A stretch of 64,000 nucleotides of DNA, taken from Bacillus sp. FJAT-28004. GTDB lineage: Bacteria; Bacillota; Bacilli; Paenibacillales; Paenibacillaceae. The first letter of the stretch is position 1. Every line of letters starts with the position of its first letter. The notes below the pieces were generated by a model that saw only the letters and a program-made list of their open reading frames with translations, did not search any database and was not told the origin of the DNA. The DNA is taken from NCBI RefSeq assembly GCF_001280845.1, contig NZ_LGHP01000002.1, positions 837,439 through 901,438 of the forward strand, written 5' to 3'. Positions 1-7,065 of this stretch are shown here, one piece after another. The position numbers were made by a program, and so were the translations under genes.

Positions 1-1
1 T

Positions 2-565
2 GATTATAGCGATATGGAACGTGAGCTGACGACTTCCCGATATCCGGGAACAACGCTCGATGCGGTTCATATTCCGCTTGAGGATGGGAAAGCGATTATT
101 GATACGCCAGGTATCGTATATACGACTCGTATGACGGAAGTTGTGCCACGGAGCTTCCTAGGCTCACTATTGCCGGACAAGCCAATTAAACCGCTCGTCT
201 ATCAATTGAACTCGGGTCAATCGTTGTTTATTGGCAGCCTCGTTCGATTCGATTTTGTCGAAGGTGATCGCCAATCCTTTACGTTCTACGTTTCAAATGC
301 GCTCAACATGCATCGCACGAAGCTAGAGCGGGCGGATGAGCTTTACGCGGATCACCGTGGTCAATTGCTCGGAGGGCCTTCGCTTGAAGAACTGGAAACA
401 ATACCGGCATGGACTAGGCATTCACTGCGCGTTAAGCGTGGTTTGAATAAGGACGTGTTTATATCCGGTCTTGGCTGGATTCAAGTGAACGGCACCGGCG
501 GAGCCGTCATTGACATCTATGCGCCGAAGGGCGTTAAGGTCATGCTTCGCGACTCGATGATCTAA
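2..565 (+). CDS. yqeH: Ribosome-biogenesis GTPase YqeH, C-terminal part (5' end outside window)
   Basis: Only the last 187 residues are present; the frame is open from base 2. YqeH is a circularly permuted GTPase needed for assembly of the small ribosomal subunit. In permuted GTPases the G2 and G3 motifs come last in the GTPase domain, and that is what is seen: TTSRYPGTTLD (switch I, G2) followed by DTPGIV (G3). The rest is the C-terminal domain expected for YqeH, ending at the stop at 563-565. aroE follows 29 bases later, the same neighbour as in Bacillus. The motifs and gene order are seen directly; the role comes from the family. Confidence 0.93.
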   Translation, partial: DYSDMERELTTSRYPGTTLDAVHIPLEDGKAIIDTPGIVYTTRMTEVVPRSFLGSLLPDKPIKPLVYQLNSGQSLFIGSLVRFDFVEGDRQSFTFYVSNALNMHRTKLERADELYADHRGQLLGGPSLEELETIPAWTRHSLRVKRGLNKDVFISGLGWIQVNGTGGAVIDIYAPKGVKVMLRDSMI

Positions 566-594
566 ACACATGGTACTTGGAAGGGGAATTCACT

Positions 595-1464
595 GTGACG
601 AGTATGGGCGCAGGAAACCAAATCGACAGCAATACCCTCTTGTTCGGAGTAATCGGCAATCCGATAAGGCATTCGAAATCGCCTATCATGATGAACCGTG
701 CCTTTCGGGAAACGGGAATTAACGGTGTATACACTGCTTTTCACGTTACGAGTGATCGTATCAGAGACTTCGCGGCAGGTGTTCGCGCAATGGGCATTCG
801 CGGTGTTAATGTTACGATCCCCCACAAGTTGGACATTATGTCCGTACTTGATGAGATCGATGCTAGTGCGCAGGCTATTGGCGCAGTGAATACGATCGTC
901 AACGACGCAGGACGTCTAATCGGATATAACACCGATGGAATAGGTTATGTACGTTCTTTGAAGGAAGAAGCGGAGCGTGAGCTTGCTGGAAAACGAATCG
1001 TCGTTCTCGGCGCAGGCGGCGCAGCCCGCGGAATCATTTATGCTCTAGCAAACGAGAATCCCGCACGAATTACGATTGCTAATCGTTCCGTAGACCGAGC
1101 AAAAGAGCTTGCGGATTCTTTGCAAAACAAAGTGGATATTGAAGCGATTTCGAATGAAGAGCTGCAAACCGCATGCCAGCAAGCGGATATCGTGATTAAC
1201 ACGACATCTGTAGGCATGTTCCCCCAAACGGAGGAAACGCCAATTGATGCAAGCTGGCTGAAGCCTGGCGCGGTTGCAAGTGATTTAATATATAATCCTT
1301 TGAAAACGAAATTTTTGCAGCAAGCAGAGCAACGCGGTTGCCGCATTCACGGTGGGCTTGGCATGTTTATTTATCAAGGCGCATATGCCTTTGAATATTG
1401 GACAGGTCAGCCAGCTCCCGCTGCAGCGATGCGAGAAACGGTTCTTGCCTCATTGCAAAGCTGA
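595..1464 (+). CDS. aroE: Shikimate dehydrogenase AroE
   Basis: Catalyses NADPH-dependent reduction of 3-dehydroshikimate to shikimate in aromatic amino acid synthesis. The N-terminal substrate domain has GNPIRHSKSP near the start and NVTIPHK near residue 80; the Lys of the latter is the family's catalytic lysine. The cofactor domain has the dinucleotide motif VVLGAGGAARG, and the C-terminus has GLGMFIYQGAYAFEYW. I chose GTG at 595 as start because GAAGGGG at about 580-586 sits 8 bases upstream; an in-frame TTG at 577 lacks such a site. The 289-residue length is normal for the family. It lies in the yqe operon between yqeH and yhbY. Confidence 0.95.
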   Translation: MTSMGAGNQIDSNTLLFGVIGNPIRHSKSPIMMNRAFRETGINGVYTAFHVTSDRIRDFAAGVRAMGIRGVNVTIPHKLDIMSVLDEIDASAQAIGAVNTIVNDAGRLIGYNTDGIGYVRSLKEEAERELAGKRIVVLGAGGAARGIIYALANENPARITIANRSVDRAKELADSLQNKVDIEAISNEELQTACQQADIVINTTSVGMFPQTEETPIDASWLKPGAVASDLIYNPLKTKFLQQAEQRGCRIHGGLGMFIYQGAYAFEYWTGQPAPAAAMRETVLASLQS

Positions 1465-1526
1465 AACTTATTTTTTTATAGCAGACAAACAGACGAATTA
1501 TTGAGATGAAAGAAGGAACACTTATC

Positions 1527-1832
1527 ATGCTTACAGGTAAACAAAAACGTTATTTAAGATCACTTGCTCACCATATGACACCGATTTTCCAGGTCGGCAA
1601 GGGCGGTACTAATGATCACCTCGTTCGTCATATCGAGGAGGCCATTGAATCGCGCGAGCTCATTAAAGTATCAGTTCTTAACAACTGTCTAGATGATCCT
1701 AAGGAAATCGGCGTTGAAGTTGCGAAATCAGCGGGCGCAGAGCTAGTACAAGTTATCGGTAAAACGATCGTTCTATACAAAGAGTCCAAGGATAACAAAC
1801 AAATCGTGCTTCCTACGGCTGCTCGTAAATAA
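1527..1832 (+). CDS. yhbY: RNA-binding protein YhbY/YqeI (CRM domain)
   Basis: Small CRM-domain protein of 101 residues, a family that binds ribosomal precursor particles. The sequence has the family's basic start (LTGKQKRYLRSLAH), the QVGKGG segment that corresponds to the GxxG RNA-binding loop, and an ELIKVSVLNN strand. ATG at 1527 is preferred over the in-frame ATG at 1506 because the purine-rich AGAAGGA lies just upstream and because homologues begin at ML(T/K)GKQ. It is the third gene of the yqe cluster (YqeI in Bacillus). The role in ribosome assembly is family knowledge. Confidence 0.93.
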   Translation: MLTGKQKRYLRSLAHHMTPIFQVGKGGTNDHLVRHIEEAIESRELIKVSVLNNCLDDPKEIGVEVAKSAGAELVQVIGKTIVLYKESKDNKQIVLPTAARK

Positions 1833-1943
1833 TACTGATCGGGAGTTGCGCGTCCGAATGCAGCTTTTTGTCAAAAAGGGCATACTAGAAGACACGATGG
1901 CTGTTAGCGCTTCGATTTTGCTTGATAGGGAGGCGTTCAACAA

Positions 1944-2534
1944 GTGAGTAAGATAGGTATCATGGGCGGCACCTTCGATCCCATCCATATCGGACATTTG
2001 ATCGCTGCGGAAATGGCGCGTGAGCAGTGCGGCTTACACGAAGTATGGTTCATTCCGTCATACGGACCACCGCTCAAGGCAAATGAACCAGGTGTTAGCG
2101 GACAACGGCGTTACGAAATGGTATGTGGTGCTATCGAGAGCAATCCGTCATTCCGGGCACTTGATATTGAGTTGCAGCGCGGTGGAGTGAGCTATTCCTA
2201 CGATACGATCATAGAGCTGCAAGGACGTTATCCGAACCATACTTTTTCCTACATTATAGGTTCAGATCGAATTAATGACTTGCCGCAATGGCATCAAATC
2301 GAGCAGCTAGCTGCTCGAATATCATTTATTGGTTTAGAGCGTCCCGGCAATCCGGTCAATATCACAGCGCTGCCGATTTTTTTGCAGGATCGAATTAGCT
2401 TGATTCACATGCCTGCAATTGAGATTTCTTCCACAGCGATACGAAGCATGGCGAATGCGGGGCAATCTGTCCAATATTTAGTGCCTGACTCGGTGAATAG
2501 CTACATGAGGAGGTACAATCTGTATGAATCGTGA
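1944..2534 (+). CDS. nadD: Nicotinate-nucleotide adenylyltransferase NadD
   Basis: Transfers AMP from ATP to nicotinate mononucleotide, giving deamido-NAD, in NAD synthesis. The nucleotidyltransferase signature GGTFDPIHIGHL is at residues 8-19, and the second family motif ISSTAIR lies near residue 162. The start is GTG at 1944 with GGGAGG at 1928-1933. Length is 196 residues, usual for NadD. The 111 bases upstream, after yhbY, carry no recognisable gene. The 3' end overlaps yqeK by 11 bases, which suggests translational coupling. Confidence 0.95.
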   Translation: MSKIGIMGGTFDPIHIGHLIAAEMAREQCGLHEVWFIPSYGPPLKANEPGVSGQRRYEMVCGAIESNPSFRALDIELQRGGVSYSYDTIIELQGRYPNHTFSYIIGSDRINDLPQWHQIEQLAARISFIGLERPGNPVNITALPIFLQDRISLIHMPAIEISSTAIRSMANAGQSVQYLVPDSVNSYMRRYNLYES

Positions 2535-3078
2535 GCAAATGATCGAAAAAGTGAGAGCGGAAATGCCTGAGCGGAGATGGCTGCATACGCAGGGAGTTAT
2601 GGAAACCGCGGTCATATTAGCCAATAGGGTTGGTGAAGATCCTGTACGTGCTGAGCTCGCTGCTATTTTGCATGATGTTTCTAAGTATTGGAATGTTGAT
2701 CGCATGGAGAAGGTTATTCGTGATCAAGCTTTGCCAGCAGAACTTTTGCTTTATGATAAAGAATTATGGCATGCTCCCGTTGGGGCGTGGGTAGCCGAAC
2801 ATGAATTTGGTGTGACGGACACAGAAGTACTGAACGCTATTCGCTACCATACGTCAGGTCGCCGCGGCATGTCGAAGCTGGAGAAAATCGTTTGTCTAGC
2901 TGATTACATGGAACCAGGGCGGGAGTTTCCAGGAGTAGACAAGATTCGCGAGCTTAGCGAGCAGTTTTTGGATCAAGCATTGCTTGCAGGCTTTAATTCT
3001 ACAATTTCCTTCTTATTAGAAAAGGGAAAACGTATATTTCCGCTAACAATCGAAGCACGAAATAGTTTATTAGAATAA
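2524..3078 (+). CDS. yqeK: HD-domain hydrolase YqeK (bis(5'-nucleosyl)-tetraphosphatase type)
   Basis: Member of the YqeK HD family, known to hydrolyse diadenosine tetraphosphate symmetrically. Metal-binding residues of the HD fold are visible: the early His of RWLHTQGV (about residue 21), the HD pair in ILHDVSKYW (about 50), a further His in HAPVGAWVA and in RYHTSG, and the distal Asp of CLADYMEPGR. The start ATG at 2524 has AGGAGG at 2508-2513 inside the end of nadD. Length is 184 residues. The order nadD-yqeK-rsfS is the conserved Firmicutes arrangement. Confidence 0.93.
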   Translation: MNREQMIEKVRAEMPERRWLHTQGVMETAVILANRVGEDPVRAELAAILHDVSKYWNVDRMEKVIRDQALPAELLLYDKELWHAPVGAWVAEHEFGVTDTEVLNAIRYHTSGRRGMSKLEKIVCLADYMEPGREFPGVDKIRELSEQFLDQALLAGFNSTISFLLEKGKRIFPLTIEARNSLLE

Positions 3079-3099
3079 TATATAACAGGAGGCTGAGCT

Positions 3100-3447
3100 A
3101 TGGCGTTACATTCGGATCAATTGCTTCAAATCACAGTCGCAGCAGCAGAAGACAAAAAAGCGGTGCGGGTTGTTGCTTTGAACTTAAAAGAAATTTCCTT
3201 GGTGGCGGATTATTTCGTCATTTGCAGTGGTAACTCGGATACACAAGTACAAGCTATCGCTACCGAAATTCGGAAGCAAGCTGAGAAAAATGGCAATCGA
3301 GTACGCGGAATCGAAGGTATGGATTCGGCTAGATGGGTGCTGATTGACCTCGGCGACGTTATCGTTCACGTATTCCATCGCGATGAGCGTGAATACTACA
3401 ACATTGAGCGGCTATGGTCCGATGCGAAGGTTGTGGAGTTTGCATGA
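3100..3447 (+). CDS. rsfS: Ribosomal silencing factor RsfS (YqeL)
   Basis: RsfS/Iojap binds ribosomal protein uL14 and blocks joining of the ribosomal subunits when nutrients are short. Family features visible are the DYFVICSGNSDTQVQAI segment near residue 38, the EGMDSARWVLIDLGDVIVHVF block near residue 75, and EREYYNIERLW close to the C-terminus. The 115-residue length fits. The start ATG at 3100 follows AGGAGGCTGAGCT. The last four bases overlap the start of the next gene as ATGA, so translation of the two is probably coupled. Confidence 0.95.
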   Translation: MALHSDQLLQITVAAAEDKKAVRVVALNLKEISLVADYFVICSGNSDTQVQAIATEIRKQAEKNGNRVRGIEGMDSARWVLIDLGDVIVHVFHRDEREYYNIERLWSDAKVVEFA

Positions 3448-4400
3448 GTTTTGTAGCCGGAACAACATTGACTTTAAGGGTGGCACGCGAAGTGTCGCCC
3501 TACGGCTATTTCTTGAGTGATGAAGAATCGGATGTGCTTATGCATTATACCGAGCTTGTTGGCTCAAAGCCGAAAATCGGCGATGCAGTAGAAGTATTTA
3601 TCTTTTACGATTCTGAGGATCGTTTGGCTGCAACGATGAAGAAGCCGCTTCTCCAACTTGGAGAGCTTGCTCGCCTGAAAGTAGCCGACGTTCATCCAAG
3701 GCTAGGCTGTTTCTTAGAGATGGGTCTAGGCAGACAATTGCTGCTTCCGCTATCGGAGCTGCCGGAGAGCATTGAATATAGACCTCTCCCAGGTGACGAA
3801 GTATTTGTTGTGATGAAGCATGACAAAATAGGAAGATTAGTTGCCAAAATTGCTTTTGAAGAAGAACTCTCGGAACTCGTATTCTCCGCACCAGAGAGCT
3901 GGAATAACCAGTGGGTTGAAGGATGGGTTACAAAAACGCTTCAGCTCGGCTCGTTCGTCATGATTGACGGAGGCGTTGTAGGGTTTGGCGTCTATGGACT
4001 TATTCCAAGCGCAGAACGAATCCGTCCGCTAAGACTTGGTGAGCGTGTAAGCGCTCGTGTAACCTTTATTCGCGAGGATGGTAGAGCTAACCTCTCCATG
4101 GCGCAGCGCAAGGAAGTAGGACGATTGGAGGATGCAGACCGATTACTTGCTTTTATTAAAGAAAGGCCAGGCGGCGGAATGCCATACTCTGATCAGACAG
4201 ATGCCGACATTATCAAACAAAAATTCGGTATTAGCAAAGGTGCATTCAAACGCGCTTTAGGCAAGCTGATGAGAGAAAGACTTGTCACTCAGAAAGGCAG
4301 CTGGACTTATCTGGCTGAACCGACTGAGGAGACGACGGAGCAAGCAGGAGAGCAAGCGAAAGCTTCGGGCTCCTCAGCTGAAGGAGCTGACGGGCAATGA
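3444..4400 (+). CDS. cvfB: S1 RNA-binding domain protein, CvfB/YitL type
   Basis: A 318-residue protein made of consecutive S1-like OB folds followed by a winged-helix domain, the CvfB (conserved virulence factor B, YitL) architecture. S1-like repeats are seen at about residues 5-60, 70-130 (LARLKVADVHPRLGCFLEMG) and 145-215 (VEGWVTKTLQLGSFVMIDG). The helix-turn-helix-like part is FGISKGAFKRALGKLMRERLV near residue 265, and the acidic tail is Glu/Ala-rich. I set the start at ATG 3444, in the ATGA overlap with rsfS, with GGAG just upstream; an earlier ATG at 3414 lies deep inside rsfS. The family binds RNA and affects gene regulation. Its place inside the yqe operon, before the methyltransferase, is notable. 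Confidence 0.88.
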   Translation: MSFVAGTTLTLRVAREVSPYGYFLSDEESDVLMHYTELVGSKPKIGDAVEVFIFYDSEDRLAATMKKPLLQLGELARLKVADVHPRLGCFLEMGLGRQLLLPLSELPESIEYRPLPGDEVFVVMKHDKIGRLVAKIAFEEELSELVFSAPESWNNQWVEGWVTKTLQLGSFVMIDGGVVGFGVYGLIPSAERIRPLRLGERVSARVTFIREDGRANLSMAQRKEVGRLEDADRLLAFIKERPGGGMPYSDQTDADIIKQKFGISKGAFKRALGKLMRERLVTQKGSWTYLAEPTEETTEQAGEQAKASGSSAEGADGQ

Positions 4401-5164
4401 CACGCTCTTATGGACAGTTCGCCACTGTCTATGATCAGCTTATGGAAGATATGCCCTATGCAGAGTGGCTGGGCTTCGCAAGGGCGGGCTGGTCACGTTA
4501 CGGCATGCCTGCCACTGTCGTAGACCTTGGATGCGGTACAGGAAGTATTTCGATTCCGCTAGCACGTTCAGGTTTCGATGTTTATGGCATTGATTTGTCA
4601 TCGGACATGCTTACCGTTGCACGCAGTAAGTGGGATGAGAAGCCTCAGGTTGTTACTAGACCGCGATCAGGCTCGATTCGGTGGCTGCAACAGGACATGC
4701 GCGAATGGGAGCTGCAAGAGCCCGTTGATGCGGTCATTTCGTTTTGTGATTGTTTAAACTATTTGACCGAGGAAGCCGATATTGAAGCGGCTTTCCGTGC
4801 TACGTACGCTGGCTTGCGCAGCGGTGGATCCTTTCTATTTGATATGCATCCGCCTAAGCAGCTCATTCGTTATGCGGAGGAGCAGCCCTTTGTACTTGAT
4901 GAGCGGGATGTAGCTTATATATGGACATGCGACTTCGAAGAGGAGCGCTGCGAGATCGAACATAACTTAACTATTTTCTCGCGTGATCGCGATTCTAAGT
5001 TTTATCGGTTTGAAGAATCACATGTGCAGCGTGCTTACGATCCAGACTGGATCGAGTCCGCCCTATATCGTGCGGGCTTTCAAAAGGTCGACCGTTACGC
5101 AGATTTCGAACTGCAGCCGGCTGACAGCGAGTCGGAGCGTTTGTTCTTCGCAGCAATTAAATAA
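4397..5164 (+). CDS. yqeM: SAM-dependent methyltransferase, YqeM type
   Basis: A class I methyltransferase of 255 residues. The glycine-rich SAM site VVDLGCGTGSISIPLA lies near residue 42, the acidic second-strand loop VYGIDLSSDML near 63, and the post-motif DAVISFCDCLNYL near 112. Such proteins close the Bacillus yqe cluster (YqeM), although the substrate is unknown. It starts in an ATGA overlap with cvfB (4397-4400) and is followed directly by a terminator, so it is the last gene of the operon. Confidence 0.9.
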   Translation: MTRSYGQFATVYDQLMEDMPYAEWLGFARAGWSRYGMPATVVDLGCGTGSISIPLARSGFDVYGIDLSSDMLTVARSKWDEKPQVVTRPRSGSIRWLQQDMREWELQEPVDAVISFCDCLNYLTEEADIEAAFRATYAGLRSGGSFLFDMHPPKQLIRYAEEQPFVLDERDVAYIWTCDFEEERCEIEHNLTIFSRDRDSKFYRFEESHVQRAYDPDWIESALYRAGFQKVDRYADFELQPADSESERLFFAAIK

Positions 5165-5179
5165 TACTATCCAAAAGCG

Positions 5180-5228
5180 AAAGGTGTCTCATAGAGTCTA
5201 ATTAGACTTTATGGGAGACCCTTTTTTG
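5180..5228 (+). terminator. Rho-independent terminator of the yqe operon
   Basis: Inverted repeat with left arm GTCTCATAGAGTC and right arm GACTTTATGGGAGAC around a 6-base loop, followed by CCCTTTTTTG. The stem has one or two mismatches. It sits 16 bases after the stop of the methyltransferase gene. Confidence 0.9.
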
Positions 5229-5281
5229 ATTTTTGGCAGGTTATTCGCAGAAAACGTCACTTTGTGAAGGATTACAATTTG

Positions 5282-6028
5282 AGTTTGTGGTCTGTAAGCA
5301 CACATACGTGCTTACAGGGTGGAATCGGCGTATGAGTATGTTCGAAAGTCCGCTATAAGCACACATATGCGCTTACAGAGGCAAAATAACCCTATATTGT
5401 GGCCTGTAAGCACACATACGTGCTTACAGGGTGGAATCGGCGTATGAGTATGTTCGAAAGTCCGCTATAAGCACACATATGCGCTTACAGTAGAAAAGTA
5501 ACCCTAGTTTGTGGCCTGTAAGCACACATATGTGCTTACAGGGTGGAATCGGCGTATGAGTATGTTCGAAAGTCCACTATAAGCACACATATGCGCTTAC
5601 AGAGGCAAAATAACCCTATATTGTGGTCTGTAAGAACACATATGTGCTTATCGGGTGGGAAACGTGGTGAGAGTAAGCTCGAAAGTCCGCTATAAGCACA
5701 CATATGCGCTTACAGTAGAAAAGTAACCCTAGTTTGTGGTCTTTAAGCACACATACGTGCTTACAGGGTGGAATCGGCGTATGAGTATGTTCGAAAGTCC
5801 ACTATAAGCACACATATGCGCTTACAGTGGGAAATTAACCTTAAATTGTGGTTTGTAAGAACACATACGTGCTTACAGAGTGGATTCGTGGTGAGAGTAT
5901 GTTCGAAAGCCATCCGTAAGCACGCAGATGCGCTTACAGCGGAACAGTAACTCTGGTTTGTGGTGCTTAAGCACATATATGTGCTTACACGGTAGGGTCG
6001 AAGTATGATTAAGTTCGTAGCTGTCGAT
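5282..6028. repeat. Tandem array of ~112-bp units, each with two palindromes
   Basis: Units begin with a palindrome at 5292, 5404, 5516, 5628, 5741, 5853 and 5965, so the period is 112 bases (113 once). In each of the first six units palindrome A (arms CTGTAAGCAC and GTGCTTACAG, 6-base centre) is followed about 61 bases later by palindrome B (arms CTATAAGCAC and GCGCTTACAG). The segment between them is also conserved (GTATGAGTATGTTCGAAAGT). The seventh unit is degenerate and lacks B. Copies nearer the 3' end are more diverged. No convincing gene lies inside. The function is unknown; a protein-binding array, a structured RNA or a neutral expanded intergenic repeat are all possible. Confidence 0.9.
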
Positions 6029-6206
6029 TGTTCTGGGGAATAGAAACATTGTTAACGGCATCTATATCTAGTGTGATTGTTGAAATTTGTCGAAAAATAA
6101 GTCGATTGTAAAATTTTATCAATAGCGCTTCGGTGAACGAGAAGTGCTATCGATTTCTTCGATTATTTGCTTGTATATATCTAGATCTTGTGACTCGCAG
6201 AACTAA
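6029..6206. other. Non-coding stretch with one imperfect hairpin
   Basis: No gene is seen between the end of the repeat array and the small minus-strand reading frame. The only structure is an imperfect inverted repeat near 6121-6150 (AATAGCGCTTC against GAAGTGCTATC) with a short loop. It has no clear T-tract on either strand, so I do not call it a terminator. Confidence 0.4.
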
Positions 6207-6440
6207 TTATTCCCGAAGCGCATCTTTCAATCGACTGTTCATCCCTGCGGAAGCAGATGCTTTTCGTATCGATTCAAGCTTCATTTTCTTGATCGTTTCG
6301 GCTATTTGATCTTGGTCTTTTTCAAGTTTTTCGATGTATGCAAGCAGCTCCGGCACCGAATATCCGGCATCTTTGAACAGTTTTTCTAGTATATCTCTTA
6401 TTTGTTCTGCAGTTGTGTTTACGATGATCAGGACCCCCAA
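6207..6440 (-). CDS. Small hypothetical protein or gene remnant (orphan reading frame)
   Basis: A 77-codon frame, unrecognised. The inferred protein is highly charged and helical (ELLAYIEKLEKDQDQIAETI), ends in LKDALRE, and reads like genuine protein rather than random translation. The opening is a TTG at 6440, with no good ribosome binding site and no ATG in the first part. It may therefore be the 3' remnant of a longer gene, or start at an unusual codon. It is isolated between the repeat array and the nrd promoter and points away from nrdI. Confidence 0.35.
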   Translation of the reverse strand: MGVLIIVNTTAEQIRDILEKLFKDAGYSVPELLAYIEKLEKDQDQIAETIKKMKLESIRKASASAGMNSRLKDALRE

Positions 6441-6536
6441 AATATCAATAAAATGTCACTATCACATCATATCCTCATCTGTTAAAATAGTCGAGTGCGC
6501 CAAAAAAATAGATTAATATTTTCTCCATAATTTTCA
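6441..6536. other. AT-rich spacer upstream of the nrd promoter
   Basis: Roughly one hundred bases with no gene and no repeat that I can support; it separates the orphan frame from the nrd promoter. It is AT-rich. Confidence 0.3.
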
Positions 6537-6565
6537 TTGACTACTCCTATATATTGATGTAGAAT
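6537..6565 (+). promoter_or_regulatory. Sigma-A promoter of the nrdIEF operon
   Basis: TTGACT (6537-6542), a 17-base spacer, then TAGAAT (6560-6565): a near-consensus vegetative promoter about 140 bases upstream of nrdI. One of the two candidate NrdR sites lies inside the spacer and touches the -10 box. Confidence 0.7.
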
Positions 6566-6591
6566 CAAAAACATCAACTACATATTGATGT
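6551..6591 (+). promoter_or_regulatory. Candidate NrdR box pair upstream of nrdI
   Basis: The ten-base word ATATTGATGT occurs at 6551-6560 and again at 6582-6591, exactly 31 bases apart, about three helical turns. Pairs of NrdR boxes about 31-32 bases apart upstream of ribonucleotide reductase genes are the usual arrangement. The individual sites match the published NrdR consensus only loosely. An inverted copy, ACATCAA (6571-6577), lies between them. The position over and just past the -10 box fits repression. The assignment is inference from spacing, position and the gene controlled. Confidence 0.5.
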
Positions 6592-6705
6592 GGATTGGTG
6601 CCTTCAATGATTACCAGCGGTAAATCTTGAACAAGCGCAGCTGACGGAATTGCTAGTCAGAAGCGCTTTTTAATTGCTTGATTACAGTAAGGGAGCGAAC
6701 GTGTT

Positions 6706-7065
6706 ATGCTAGTCGTCTATGATTCCAAAACAGGTAACGTCAAGCGTTTCATTAAAAAACTGAATATGCGGGCGGTGCCGATTGATGAGAAGGAAGAAGT
6801 GGACGAGCCGTTCGTGCTAGTAACATACACAACAGGGTTCGGCCAAGTTCCAGAGAAGGTGACTTCGTTTCTAGAAAGCAACTCTGGCATGCTCCGCGGC
6901 GTTTCTGCGAGCGGCAACCGCAACTGGGGACCCGGGTTCGCTAAAAGCGCGGATACGATCTCGAAATTGTACGATGTTCCAGTGATTTTGAAGTTTGAAT
7001 TGTCCGGTACGAATCAAGATACGCAACATTTTGTCGAAAGGGTGCGAACCATTGAAGCATATTGA
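6706..7065 (+). CDS. nrdI: NrdI flavodoxin-like protein of class Ib ribonucleotide reductase
   Basis: NrdI is a small flavoprotein that supplies the oxidant for assembling the dimanganese-tyrosyl radical cofactor of NrdF. The 119-residue sequence has the FMN phosphate loop region at the start (VVYDSKTGNVKRFIKKL), the TYTTGFGQVP loop near residue 45 and the ASGNRNWG loop near residue 74, all typical of NrdI. It is the first gene of the nrd operon, overlapping nrdE by 14 bases. No nrdH-like glutaredoxin gene is present nearby. Confidence 0.92.
   Translation: MLVVYDSKTGNVKRFIKKLNMRAVPIDEKEEVDEPFVLVTYTTGFGQVPEKVTSFLESNSGMLRGVSASGNRNWGPGFAKSADTISKLYDVPVILKFELSGTNQDTQHFVERVRTIEAY

Noticed and set aside
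5282..6028. CRISPR array
   Set aside because: Repeats are palindromic and evenly spaced, but the sequences between them are also repeated, there are two repeat types, and no cas genes are near.
5761..6061. Short reading frames on both strands within the repeat array
   Set aside because: They translate the repeat units, lack ribosome binding sites and appear on both strands at once.
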